DNA of 64,000 bases from Tubiluchus corallicola (GCA_030141605.1 JAQGDQ010000439.1:1-64000); one strand, 5' to 3'. Counted from the stretch's first letter, positions 1 through 13,101 are shown. Made by a program: numbers and translations. Notes: a model not told the origin generated them from the sequence alone.

Positions 1-1498
1 ATTGAAACAGTCCTAGTATCTAGTAGTATATATTACAGTGTACATGTTGAAATTGTCGTTGTATAGTGTACATATCGAAAATATCACTAGTATAGTGTAT
101 AATATGTTAAAAGTGTAATAGTATAGTGTACGCGTATAGTGCATAATGTTAAAACTGTAGTAATACAGTGCACGTGTTGAAACTGTCAGTAGCGTAGTGC
201 AAATATTGAAAATGAATGATAATAATTTTCACTATTCGTGACAGTATGCTCTGTGATTACACTAAGTACACAAGTTCAAGCTATTCGTTATTTCTTTTTT
301 CTTTTGCAATAATTTGTAGACAAACTCTTAACGTCTAGGGTTCAAATATGTATCAGGAGCATAATTCAGCATGATAAATTGTCTATGAACCTTATACGTC
401 AAATATATTTACAGTGTATATGTGTTATTTATCATTTGACAACGCCTTATTTCATCTGAGTCTTGAGCTTAAGATAAGCGTACCTGTAATACTATAACAT
501 GTAGTGATTTCTGTATATGAGTAAAAAACTGTCTAAAAGGTAAAGAACATTTGAATGTGGAGTACCCAGCATCAAATATATCTGACTTTTTCTTACTGTG
601 CCAAAACGTCTAACCCCGTTTGAATTTTACGAGATGAAAGTGTTGTGTACTTTTGACACCTTATTTTTATTAATAACCCTGACAGATACAATGAGACACC
701 AATAACCACTGTTAATGCAAGTCTTACAAGCTGGAATCAACTGATATGGCTGCCGCGTTAGCATTATTTATTTGTTTTTTAACTCTTTCTTCTGCTCAAC
801 TCACCTGGGAACGGGTTGAGTATGAAAACGGGAATAATCCCGGCCCTCGCAAGAATTTTGCGATGGGTTATCTGTATAACGGCAATATCATCGTTTTTGG
901 TGGTGTAAGCGATAGAATTTTGGGAGATACGTGGATTTTCAACATAGGTAAGTTTTTTCAGGTAATTTGTATAGTGTGGAAAACAACTGTATAATACAAA
1001 TTGCTGTATATTATTCTTCATACTCGACGTCTGCATAATGTGAAAAGGGAATACGACGACGATGATGGTGATGAAGATGATGATGATGATGATGATGACG
1101 ATGACAATGACGATGACGATGGTGGTGATGATGATGATAACCATGACCACGATTGTCACAGTTTATAGCCAATCTCATAGAAATAAAAGGAGCTTACTGT
1201 CAAAGTACAATGCTTACTTCATTGTCTCAGAGACGAGAAAATGGCGTGAGGTGAACAGTGCACATTCGCCACAAGCACGAGTGCTCATGGTCAGCGGTTT
1301 CTCTAAAGAAACGTCAACTACATCGCCACAGGAGGAGATTCGATTATGATGCCAAAACTTGGTAAATGACGTGGAGTCTAATGCAGTGTAAGTTCCAAGA
1401 TACAAAACGGAATTGTTACTACAGATATTTTTTAAGATTACGAAATCGTGCACTGTTGAAGCAGGTAAAGTAAGCACCTTTACCTATTATGTCCTCCA
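1..1498 (+). repeat. Left arm of a 1.5 kb inverted repeat
   Basis: Positions 1-1498 read as the reverse complement of 9255-10770. The outer 1.3 kb is nearly identical: I count about three single-base differences plus one repeat-unit change in a GAT/GAC microsatellite (1062-1140). The last ~170 bases contain many small deletions and substitutions. The match stops at 1498/9255, inside what is intron 2 of the right-hand copy. The left end is the window edge, so the arm may be longer. It carries the upstream region and exons 1-2 of the Kelch-b561 gene. It could be a true inverted duplication or an assembly join of two haplotypes. Confidence 0.93.
746..1387 (+). pseudogene. Truncated copy of Kelch-b561 exons 1-2
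   Basis: Exon 1 (746-947) encodes the same signal peptide and first Kelch motif as the intact minus-strand gene and ends in a GTAAGT donor. Exon 2 would start at 1231 after a TCTCAG acceptor, but a net 4-base loss near 1311 shifts the frame and gives a stop at 1347-1349. The donor at 1388 is kept. No exon 3 homologue follows because the duplicated segment ends at 1498. The copy therefore cannot make a Kelch domain; a short secreted peptide of about 100 residues is possible. Divergence is concentrated in exon 2 and beyond, while exon 1 is identical to the other copy. Confidence 0.85.
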
Positions 1499-2026
1499 TA
1501 ATTTCGCTGATTATATTAATACCATATATAACGACATAACATAACAACATAATAACTTCACAACATGACATGTAAATAAAACAAAATAGTGTTAGTCAAC
1601 GTCACGAAATTAACAATTCAATATATCATCATGGGATTCTTTACTTCCGACACACTTACTGTCTTTATTACATGAGGAAAACAGACTCCTATAGTCTACG
1701 TGGGGAAAAACTAACTTACCTCTAACTACAGTTTGTACATATTAAGTTAAGAGATAACTTTGCCTCTTAACGTGCGGAAAAACCAGCTCCGTCAACTATC
1801 ACTGTTGTCAGAATTTTCCTAACGAGTTATTTTCTGCCTTGGACTTTATACTAGCCTATTCATTAAACAATTACACGGTTAATGATGCGATGACACAGGT
1901 TTCCTATATACATACTTGCGCAATAAAACTTCAGAAGTAATTTATGTACTCTTTCTTTAAGTACTTCATACAATTATTTGTACAGAGCAAATAGTAATTT
2001 GCTTACTTCGGAAAAGTGTTTCTGAC

Positions 2027-2314
<288 letters not shown>

Positions 2315-2348
2315 AATTACATTTTAAAAAATTTAGTGTAAAACTTAC

Positions 2349-5300
2349 ATCACAGCATTAAGTGGTTGAGTTACACCCAGCGCCATGGCTATGAGTCCAA
2401 TGATACCATGAAAGAGTTTGAAGTGAGACGATCTAACTGATAGAACTGCACATATGAATCCGCTGATGGCAAACATTATACCTAATAACTGAAAGATCGA
2501 AATACAATTAAAGTAGTTTAGGCTAAAAGATTTTTATCCAGTGTTTTTTTGCTGCTATATGTAAGTTTGTCTAGTCGTCATAAAGTTGAGGTCTGAGTTT
2601 CAAAACTCCGAGGTTCAAATGCAGGTTATATTGTTCTTATATCTCCGTTTTAAAAGTTTCTTAAAATTTAATGAAATCGAACAATAGTTGTGAATTCATT
2701 TCATTTTTCCTTCTGCATCTACGTCAAAATTTACGGATGAAATGCGATTGAATGTCTCTATTTCTTGTTTAAATAAGTTAAATTTGTAATGTTATAATTA
2801 AGTAAGTTTATTTCACGCAACACGACTTAAAACACCAAAATTGAACTGATAATTTAGAATCACATTTTATCACCCTTTTATCACTTCGTACATTATATAA
2901 CAATTCATATTCTTGCAACCAGATTTATTACTGAAACCTTTATAATCCGAGAAGAAAGCAAAATTCAACCGGTTCATATTTCACACACCTGCACTGTTTT
3001 ATGAACACGAAACCAAGCGGGATCTTTGTGACGAAAAAATCTTGAGCTGAACATTCCTACTGGTATGAGGACAGCCCATCCTAAGAGCATACAGACGGCG
3101 TGCAGCATAATGAGATTGAAGAATGTCTTCAGTGGTCCTCCACACTTATCACCAGTTGGTGCTTTGTCAGCAGAAGTGGCGTTGCCTCTTAATAACCACA
3201 TGTCATCAAGTAAGGTTTTGCTGTCGCTAGAAGTACACATTTTTTTATTACTTTGATTTCTATACGCTTATAAAAACTCATAAATATTTTATTTATTAAT
3301 TAAATGTATATTTATTTAAATGTATGAATAATAAATGTATTTATTCATTAACATTTAAAAATATTTTCAATCTAAAACGTATAGCAAATTATATTTGCAG
3401 AAATCACGGTGCAAACAGCATAATCGCAAGTGAACGTTGCTATTCTGGTGTCGTAGGCAATTAATATGGACCGTTTCCGTTGTAACTTAAAAACACCATG
3501 TGAATTATTCTTTGCTGTGATTTTGTTTCGAGATTCTCAGTCTTGTTCACGTGTTGGCGCGCCATCTCAAGGCTGAGAAATTGAACTGCGTAACCGAATG
3601 TACAATTTATTTCCCTAGCTAACTAGCTGTCAATGCGGTTTTGCCGTATTCAAAATTTAATAACGTACAAAATTTCCCGTTAAGTCATAAGTCATTTCAC
3701 ATGGCACATTTACAATAGTTTCGTGTACAAAATATGGTGAAAGGGCCTACAATGAACATAAATAAGTTCTTATTGTTTCTGTACAAGAAATGTCTCACAC
3801 TATGTTTGCTTATATACAAATGTAAATGTGTTGCGGGCAATCAAAAAGCAGGGTTTGTTAGATTGTCTCACCCTGTGAAAGAAAAAAAGTGATGAAAATA
3901 AGCTAGAAATTTGAAGTGAATCGATAAAGAAAACATCCAGTGTTTCAAAATGGAATGATATGATGAATATAGCTCATATGTGATAACTACCTCATATGAT
4001 ATAAAAGGTAGAAAGGCTATTATTTGTTAAATTATTAGTATGTATATTAGTCGTAATATTAAGCATGTGTGTATGCAAATTAAGATAACTTGATTAAGAT
4101 ACCCGGCCTGTTTTGCTACCACTGTGAGGAGTACTCATTGGTATTTACTTAAAATTTGATTTTTTAGCATTTTTTAAATCTAGTATTAGATCTGCTGTTT
4201 TTTGCAGATTGACAAATCTCATTCCAGACTTTTCATTCTTGAAATATTATAAAATGTTTAGCTACGATGGTTTTACAGAAAGGCACAATGTATTGATTAT
4301 ATCTTGTATTATGTCTCTTAGACGCAACAATAGTTTATTATTGAATTATACATAAATGCTGCAATATATAATTTAATTAAATCATCTAATTGCATAATGC
4401 TACATTTACGGTAACGAAGCAAAGGCACTTCACTACGTTTCTGTAGGCCATACATTAACCTCAAAAATTTTCGTTGCAACGTTTTTAAACATTTCAGTTT
4501 AGACGGATATGTGGGACCCAATATCATGATGCAATAATTGAAATAAGGTAAAACCAGGCTATTATACAAGATTAGTAAGTGTTGTTTCGAAAGACTATGT
4601 TTGATATGAGTAATGATGCCTATATTTTTAGCAATTTTGAGTCTGGTAGTGGAGATATGCGTTTGCCGGTCTAAGTGTTTATGTAAGACAATACCTAAGA
4701 ATTTAATTTGTTTTACATGTTGAATGTTAGTACTTTCAATTTGTAATGTCAAATTTGGCATTCTCTTGTTTCTTGATCTAAAATTTGGAAGTATTTAGTG
4801 ATGATTTATTACTCCCAAGCCAATTTGATATTTGCTGCAATTCATTGTTTTTTACTGCTTCATTAACAGTATTATAATGTTTAAATATTAAACTGGTATC
4901 ATCAGCAAACTGCAGGATTTTTCCATTATTAACACAATGTTTTATATCATTGATGTGCACCAGAAACAAGAGTGGGCCAAGTATCGACTCTTGTGGAACA
5001 CCCAAGATACTACATTTGAATAAAATATACAGTCATTATCCTTTACTGCTTGTAGCCTGCCAGAGAGGTAACTTACAAACCAGTTGTTTGCAACACCTCT
5101 TATTCCATAGTGGCATAATTTGTTAATTAAAATTTTATGATCAACGGTGTCAAAAGCTTTTGACAAATCACAGAATATACTCACAGATAACTTATTATCA
5201 TTAGTATCTCTAATTATGTTGGTCAGCATATCAATTAAAGCCATTTCTGTAGTACTACCTTTACGAAATCTATACTGTGCGTCATTTAATACACTTTGTT

Positions 5301-8300
5301 TATGTAAATAATCTGTAAGTTGCAAAGACACACATTTCTCAATAATTTTCGAAAAACATGGCAGTAAAACAAACGGGTCTGTAATTATTAGTAGAGTGCG
5401 GATCGTCCGTTTTATGAATAGGAACTATTATGGATTGCTTTAGCTTATTAGGGACAATTCCAGAGGTAAGTGATAAATTAATAATATGGGTAAAAGGTAG
5501 TGCAATATATTCTATATCAAGAATTATTCTGGGAGAGAGCTGATCAATAAATTATTTGGATGGAATGACTTGCAGATTCTAATGATTTTATCTTTTGTTA
5601 CAGGTTTAAAGAAGAAGGAATGTGGGTAATTTGGGTCAGTTTTTGTAGGATCAACGTTGTTTGATACATTTACAAAAAAGTCATTAAAGGGATCAGCAAT
5701 TATATTTTTGTCGTTAATTAAATGATCATTTACTTTTATAGAAGCAGGCACGGATTCATGAGATTTATGCATCAATTCCTTCATTACGTTCCAGGTTTTG
5801 TTTATATTATTTTGATAAGTTAATAATTTCTGTTGATAATAATTTTGCTTGGAAATTTTTTATCAAATTAGTAAGTTGATTTCTGTGCTGCATATGTTGT
5901 TCCTTATTGATTTTGTTTTTAAGCACAGATCGATAAATCTGAAATAACTTTTTCTTTGACACGTTCATTACATTGATAAAGCGATCACAAAGTTTGGTAA
6001 GTGGTCAGATATATCAGTCAATAAGTTACCAGCTATGTAATTATGCTCCAAGTTATTTATCCATATGTTATCAAAGCGAATGGTTGCAAGACTAGTTATT
6101 CTTGTCGGCCGAGTGATAACAGGAAAAACGAAGCTTGAAATCATTGTCTAAATAGTAATTTGTATTACTGTGTAGCACTGTATTTGTAGCACAGATATTG
6201 AAATCACCTGTAGTAATTAAGTGTTTTAATTGGCAATTCAATGAATTGGTTATTGTTGTAAGTTTATCAATAAACGTTACGTCACCTGATGGTCATCATA
6301 ATAATTGCTGGCTTCAATATTATTTGGCCCATTAAAATAGTGTTGATCTGGATCCAGTTCAGTAATGGGTAAAGAGAATGTGTCATTGCTTTCAAATAAA
6401 TTTAAATTAAGTAATTTATTGTCTATTATAGATCCAATACTAGGATACCTAGTGATTAATTTGAATTCATCGTCATCAGAGATATTGTTAAAGGGAAGAA
6501 TAGTTTGCCAACAGAAATGACAGAACCAATTTCCATTCTTGATAGTTAAATTATTGCAGTCAGTCAAGGTTAAATTTGTATATTTAAGATGCATCCAATA
6601 CTCACAGCAATTGTAAAACTGAGGCAAGTTAAAACAGATTAAATACGGGGGTTTTTGCTTGAAGCATATAACAATAGCAACGTTGAGGAATAGACGGAAA
6701 GAAAAGAATTATAAAGAACATCCCAAAAATCTTTACATACAAAATTACATTACTTAGCATTACGCTTACCTGTTTGAAAGATTTATGTAACGGATTTTTT
6801 TTTAAATAATTTAAAATCTTCGCGCCAACTGGCAAATATTTATTACTGTTTAACCACCCCAATGTGCACCACTGGCTCACTGAAAAACACATTTTTGATC
6901 TTATCGACAATTTAAAGTAATTTACACTTTTGCTTAGTTGGCTAAAACTGTGCTACGTTAACGAAGTTTTGCAAAAATTGTAAAATACGCGTTTGCTAAC
7001 TTTTTTAGCAAAGAAATTTCGCCATTGTGTCCAGATTCTCTTTTCAGTTTCTTAGATTTTAACATACGTGCTTGTATCATGGCAGACAAACAGAAAATAT
7101 TTACTTCACTGATTCACCGCCATACACCAACAACCCCTCAGGAACAGTCACCATTGCATGACCATTTCTTTTTGTTGGTGTGACATCACCCTGTTTATAA
7201 AAAGGAAATTAGTAAAGAAGCATGGAAAAGGATTAAGGTTATAACGTCGAATAATAATCATGTAAATTCGTGAATTGTGTTCTAAAACAGAGTTTCGGTG
7301 CCCAGAAGAGTGAGATGTTTGATGATCTAGAAGATATTGTAGTTTCAGATGACTGTATTTGAGATAATGATGACAGAGTTACGGAAGATATATAAGCTTT
7401 CTCATATTCCTTATAAACCGCGTTGGATAAGAAATTCAATAAGTTCGTTCAATAAGAAATTTTGAATCTGTACCAAAAATTGAAACCATTTTTCTTGTCA
7501 GATGCTCTACTTTCCACAAAGTTTCGTGAAAATCGGTGAAGTAGTTTTTGCGTAATTTTGCTAACCAGCCGGCCAACCGACCAACAAACGAAGTGCGATA
7601 AAAACTTTACCGCTTAGGCAGAAGTAATTACTAAGAACAATGGATATAATTTATTTACTAGCCAAGTAGAGGATTTTTCCCCCGAGTCTAATTCATACCT
7701 GCGTTAGTTTCAATGTCCATTTCAGAGTGGAAGGGTTAAGTACTGCTATCTCTTCAGGAGGTGCAAGCTTTATCTGTAAAGTACGGTACAAAAACAGATA
7801 ACTGACAAGTTTATGAGTAATTGAAGATTATTTTTGCTGAATAATGAGTACAGACAAAGAAGTTTCTTACAAAGAGCATTTGTGAGCTATCTTCTTCTCC
7901 TCCATATAGGACAACTCTTTGCTCGCCATTTATTTCAGGTAAAGCAGCCATTGCAGCATAGTTTCTGGGAGAACTACAGTAAGGCAGTTGCGTCCAGGCG
8001 TTGGGTTTATCAGGGTGATTATATATCCAGGAATCATAAGAGGGGCATGGGCCTCCTGTACCCTCGCCACTCAGACAACCTCCATAAATTAGCAATTTGT
8101 CTGGGTCATACATAACACCACTGTGAAGCCATCTGAAAAGAAAAAATGGCTTCTTATGCATTTTGCTAAGAAAATGTGCCAGCAAAACTTTTTAATTGTT
8201 GGGTAAGAAAAATATCAAACTCAGCATTCCAAGCCTCAAAATGCGTTGACTTGTTTGATTGTAGTTTCTAGGTTTTTGGAAGCATAAGCGGTGTCTTAGT

Positions 8301-10025
8301 ATGAAAAATAACTAAGAAACTGATGAAACAATTTGCCTTCAACCAACTTTTGTTTACAGAAAACTGGCAGTATTAAAAGAGTTTCTTTAGTGTACGTGAT
8401 ATCAATTTGATATGACGAACAAGGCTTAGTATAAAGCTTAGATCTGTCACCGCCCGCTTATATGTACCACAGTAGACACACTGTTTGTATAACCATTTCC
8501 TTTATTTTCTGGCGTGCTTTTATGATGATATGAACAAGTGTTGTTAGTTTATATACGTAATCTGTATGCCGCAAATAGTTTATATATAGAAATTTTAAAC
8601 TACTAAGCGTGACGGTAAGCATTGCATGTACATATACGGAAAAAAACTAAGAAAACAGGTAAAAGGAGCTTATTTATATCGGGAAAAGTGGTTTACCAAA
8701 TCACCACTCATTGATAAACAATACAGCTGTAAGCGTACCTTCCATGAGGGTTTTTTATAGTGTATGAAGACCAGCTACTGTGTATTTCCTTTATAGTTTT
8801 ATTTTCAAAATCAAGGGCATTCAGATCTTTGAAGTATGTATCGTCTTCAGGTGCGAATCCTAGTGAAATGTAAAACTTCTTTCCATCAGGATGGATCCCT
8901 CCAGCAGAGCCACGCCTTGCTTTAAGATCGCCAGTAAATTGGGAAGTTACATCAGCCCATTCTTCAGTTCTGTAATTATCATTATACTACCTGATTAAAT
9001 AAACAGATTAAAGTCAATAATATGCCTTTTTGGTAGCTAAATTTCTACGCACAAGTTTTCACTCAAATGTTAGTGTTTGTCACTAAGAGAAGTTCAAAGC
9101 TTCTTAACAAAGGCATGTATGTAAAGACTAGACATGACAAAAGGGCAATTTGTTTCAAAAAAGCCTTGCATCAGTATCTGAAAAACGTATGACTACTATA
9201 TACTATATGTACACTGAACATGAAGGATCTGGGGAAATGGTACATGGAGAGTTGTGGAGGACATAATAGGTAAAGGTGCTTACTTTACATATAGCTATGT
9301 TCGCACGATTTCGTAATCTTAAAAAATATCTGTTAATGTAAATTCCGTTTTGTATGTATCTTGGAACTTACACTGCGTCGAACTCCCACACGTCATTTGT
9401 AAGTTTGGCATCATAATCAGATCCTCCTCCTGTGGCGATGTAGAATTTGTTAGTTTCTTTAGAGAAACCGCTGACCATGAGCACTCGTGCTTGTGGCGAA
9501 TGTGCACTGTTCACCTCACGCCATTTTCTCGTCTCTGAGACAATGAAGTAAGCATTGTACTTTGACAGTAAGCTCCTTTTATTTCTATGAGATTGGCTAT
9601 AAACTGTGACAATCGTGGTCATGGTTATCATCATCATCACCACCATCGTCATCGTCATTGTCATCGTCATCATCATCATCATCATCATCATCATCTTCAT
9701 CACCATCATCGTCGTCGTATTCCCTTTTCACATTATGCAGACGTCGAGTATGAAGAATAATATACAGCAATTTGTATTATACAGTTGTTTTCCACACTAT
9801 ACAAATTACCTGAAAAAACTTACCTATGTTGAAAATCCACGTATCTCCCAAAATTCTATCGCTTACACCACCAAAAACGATGATATTGCCGTTATACAGA
9901 TAACCCATCGCAAAATTCTTGCGAGGGCCGGGATTATTCCCGTTTTCATACTCAACCCGTTCCCAGGTGAGTTGAGCAGAAGAAAGAGTTAAAAAACAAA
10001 TAAATAATGCTAACGCGGCAGCCAT
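2349..10025 (-). CDS. Secreted-type Kelch propeller fused to cytochrome b561 (3' end missing)
   Basis: Eight exons join in phase: 10025-9824, 9534-9372, 8969-8739, 8132-7871, 7773-7699, 7190-7105, 3226-2989 and 2488-2349 (465 codons plus 2 bases). All introns are GT-AG. The protein starts with a signal peptide ([18 protein letters not shown]) and has about six Kelch blades with GG/YGG and D-x-W motifs, the last one (YGGE...LLDDMW) split by the 7104-3227 intron. A short linker with N-G-N-A-T (possible glycosylation) leads into a b561 core: [16 protein letters not shown] and KLFHGIIG supply three of the heme histidines. Family knowledge: b561 domains pass electrons from ascorbate across membranes, often to ferric iron. 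A propeller outside the membrane as substrate or partner domain is inference. Exon 8 ends in phase 2 at a GTAAGT donor; the rest of the b561 domain with the fourth histidine is not found downstream, where the inverted repeat arm begins. Confidence 0.88.
4085..6660 (-). mobile_element. LINE copy A, PHD-endonuclease-RT type, decayed
   Basis: Lies in the long intron of the Kelch-b561 gene, same strand. From 6627 down: a cysteine-rich PHD-like finger ([10 protein letters not shown] ... WFCHFCW), a GDFNI endonuclease motif near 6210, the pre-RT linker near 5780-5550, RT motifs [18 protein letters not shown] (5190-5130), GVPQ-x-S-x-LGPLLFL (5005-4960) and FADDTS (4920), then the RT C-terminus to 4318 and a degraded W-N-E tail near 4240. 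Frames change at least four times and part of the endonuclease is missing, so it is dead. The RT is closest to copy E in this window (shared KNIGII segment). The clade looks CR1/Jockey-like. Confidence 0.88.
7450..7615. repeat. Possible dispersed-repeat remnant
   Basis: Intron 5 of the Kelch-b561 gene contains a phrase of the type 'cacaaagtttcgtgaaaatc' followed by a run of ccggccaaccgaccaac. Similar 'gaaaatcggt ... agtttttgcgtaa ... ccaaccgacc' phrases are familiar from interspersed repeats of invertebrate genomes. Only one copy is visible in the window, so this is a resemblance only. Confidence 0.3.
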
Positions 10026-10770
10026 ATCAGTTAATTCCAGCTTGTAAGACTTGCATTAACAGTGGTTATTGGTGTCTCATTGTATCTGTCAGGGTTATTA
10101 ATAAAAATAAGGTGTCAAAAGTACACAACACTTTCATCTCGTAAAATTCAAACGGGGTTAGACGTTTTGGCACAGTAACAAAAAGTCAGATATATTTGAT
10201 GCTGGGTACTCCACATTCAAATGTTCTTTACCTTTTAGACAGTTTTTTACTCATATACAGAAATCACTACATGTTATAGTATTACAGGTACGCTTATCTT
10301 AAGCTCAAGACTCAGATGAAATAAGGCGTTGTCAAATGATAAATAACACATATACACTGTAAATATATTTGACGTATAAGGTTCATAGACAATTTATCAT
10401 GCTGAATTATGCTCCTGATACATATTTGAACACTAGACGTTAAGAGTTTGTCTACAAATTATTGCAAAAGAAAAAAGAAATAACGAATAGCTTGAACTTG
10501 TGTACTTAGTGTAATCACAGAGCATACTGTCACGAATAGTGAAAATTATTATCATTCATTTTCAATATTTGCACTACGCTACTGACAGTTTCAACACGTG
10601 CACTGTATTACTACAGTTTTAACATTATGCACTATACGCGTACACTATACTATTACACTTTTAACATATTATACACTATACTAGTGATATTTTCGATATG
10701 TACACTATACAACGACAATTTCAACATGTACACTGTAATATATACTACTAGATACTAGGACTGTTTCAAT
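9255..10770 (-). repeat. Right arm of the 1.5 kb inverted repeat
   Basis: Contains the 5' flank, exon 1 and exon 2 of the intact Kelch-b561 gene, including the mirror image of the GAT/GAC microsatellite (9617-9718) in intron 1. The outer end at 10770 corresponds to window base 1. Sequence beyond 10770 has no partner inside the window. Confidence 0.93.
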
Positions 10771-10865
10771 ATATGTCCTACGCTATTGACGAATATGTTC
10801 AATAAGTACAAAAAGTCAGGGTTTCATGGGTTTCGTGACTTCGGGGGCTATCCGAAAATTTCTAA

Positions 10866-11016
10866 TGGTGCTGTCAGACGTAGAAACTTCTCTCGCATCT
10901 TGTTGCACAACTTCTTCGTGAGAGTAAAGTTGCAACGTGTGAACTTTTTGGCAACTTCTCTCATAGAGAAGTTTCACAACAAGTTGCGAGAGAAGTCTCC
11001 ACGTCTGAACGCGCCA
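10866..11016. mobile_element. Short inverted-repeat element (MITE-like), 151 bp
   Basis: Arms of about 55 bases (10866-10922 and 10960-11016) pair with few mismatches; outer ends are TGGTGCTGTCAGACGT and, on the other strand, TGGCGCGTTCAGACGT. A TAA trinucleotide flanks both sides (10863-10865 and 11017-11019), as expected for a 3 bp target duplication of the PIF/Harbinger type. No coding capacity. The superfamily is a guess from the TAA flanks. Confidence 0.6.
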
Positions 11017-11214
11017 TAACTGTAACAGTCGCTAAATATGCACCAAAAGTTATCTAAATAGTAGCAAAACATGCTGGGTGTTCATCGTTGTCACTTCGAT
11101 GGGAAATTTTAAAATGTTTAATACAGGTTTTGTTACGCCAAGTTTTTATGCAAAGTGCTGATTTGTTATACATGCAATTTTACTGACCAAGCGAACATGT
11201 CATTGTGTTTACTT

Positions 11215-11855
11215 GAACTACTTTAATCTATTCAAACTAGGTGTATAATTATTGCTACGGCTAACCGTCTCCATATTTAACTGACAAAAAAGCAAAACTT
11301 TTAATGTAGAAATCTTACACAAGAAGATAAAATAAAAACGAAAAGTACAATGACAACTTATAAGAAAAATGGAAGACTGAAGAATTTGTAAAGAAAGCAC
11401 TGAATATGTGGCAATAATGCAAGTAAAATTATACGTATGAAGTTTAATCTTCGTTAATCTTCGTTAAAATATAATAGGTTGAGTGGAAAGAAAGTTATAT
11501 AACTGCTACAATCGTTACACAGCCGTGATCTTAAAAGTTAGAAGTTATGTAACAAATTAGTTAGTTCATTTCAGTTTCTATTCAGCTTAATTAAATGTAG
11601 CTGTACGCTGATTTTTCCAGCAAGAAAATCTGTCACAACTGTATTAGCATTAATTTCGCCATTAAATTATAACTGATACATAATGAATTAAATATGAATG
11701 CATTAGTAAGTTTTTGTTAGGCACTAGATGTTAGTGTCCAAACAATTGGATTCTACTCGTTTTGAACGTTAAATGTATTATAGTCTCGAAGTCCATGTTT
11801 TTAAGTCCACGAATCCCGACACCCGAAGAACTGAGACCAAAAATTGTTAATAATA
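11215..11855 (+). repeat. Dispersed repeat, copy 1 (non-coding, ~640 bp)
   Basis: Aligns by eye along its length with 34455-35155 in the same orientation, sharing blocks such as taactgac-aaaaagcaaaact, ttaaaatataataggt and aggcactagatgttag, with many small indels (roughly 80% similar by eye). Starts near a tttaatct-ttcaaacta block and ends near acccgaagaactg. No open frame, LTR, poly-A or clear terminal inverted repeat is visible. Confidence 0.75.
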
Positions 11856-13101
11856 TTTTATCTGTAAAGTGCAGAAATCAACAATTATTGTCATCGGGTA
11901 CTGTGTGATAGAGGAAGCTGCAAAAAATTAATTTTATTTTCTGTGCAGTTAAACAGTGCTATTCCAACCAGCGTTTTGTCAAAATTACAATTATTAACCA
12001 AGACACAATTCTTGTTATTTTGTGAATCTTTCTGCACAGATGAATTATACTGTCGAGAAATGTGCTAGTATGACGTATCTCGAGGCACTGTGTCTATTTT
12101 TATGATAAATCTGGGTTTTTGGACCCGCCCTACCAAACAGGTTAACGAATGAAGACACAACTATCTTGTATGAATGAACAGCGTTGTACGTGGTCTTTTT
12201 CTGACTAATTTTACTTATTCATACCGAGTAGGCTTCCCACTTGTCCTACTGTCATGCCCATTTATTTTCAGAGTTTGTGTTGAGTTGAGTAGTACTGTGG
12301 CTTCCCCAGCACTACACGTCATCTCTGGAGATTCCTTATCAAGGATATCCTGTAGCCTTAGTATAAAGTACAATTTACTTACGTAGTATGTAATATCATA
12401 AATGTATATCAAATTATGTGAAATCTAAGTTGTACACTTTCCCATCATGTCATGTATTAACCTTTGTTACTAAAAAGAGCTTCCGTCATTATAATATAGT
12501 AGGTCGGCGTATCTGTGCTTTACTAACTTAAATTACTAAAATAAATCACTTCATGCAAACATTGTAAATATCACAATGTAAAATCTTTGCAATAACTAGG
12601 CGCACATTTTAATCTGTTGTTGTTTGGTTTTCTGGTGGGCATTACAACAATATAGAGAGCAGCAATGCTACTAATTTCACATTTATTTGGTTCAGGATTC
12701 GGTTTTTGAATTTTTTTGGCAAAATTTAAGCACCAGTCTGGCCCTCCTGCCTTTACGATAAAAATACCAACAAATCAACATATCGGTTAAGCAGTTTTTT
12801 TTGTTTTCGACATAAAAAATTACAGATCAAAGATGTTTTATTAACTGTCTTTTTAATTACTTAAAAGTAGTTTGACAGCCATCGTGGCTGGACCTATAAC
12901 CTTAAAAACTTCTTGGTGTTAAACCAAATTAATCATTAGAAAGAAATTTCATCATTTGCACATGCGCATGATTCTAAGCTGCGCACCTACAGATAATAAT
13001 TATGACAACTAGAAGTCCGACGTGACAAAACTCTATTTGAGGAAGACGTGTAGTTGCATTTGAATATTTTATGAGAGAGAGCTAAAGAGAGAAGAAGGCT
13101 G
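11856..13101. other. Intergenic, no gene recognised
   Basis: AT-rich sequence with short random frames only. It lies upstream of the GPCR gene and should contain its promoter, but no core promoter motif stands out. Confidence 0.6.

Noticed and set aside
779-1159. Antisense frame in the left repeat arm (and its twin at 9606-9992)
   Set aside because: Shadow of exon 1 plus the GAT/GAC microsatellite.
6785-6897. Candidate exon between TGTTTTTCAG and a GTAAGC donor on the minus strand
   Set aside because: Its only open phase does not fit exon 6 or exon 7 of the Kelch-b561 gene, whereas those two join each other perfectly and complete a Kelch motif.
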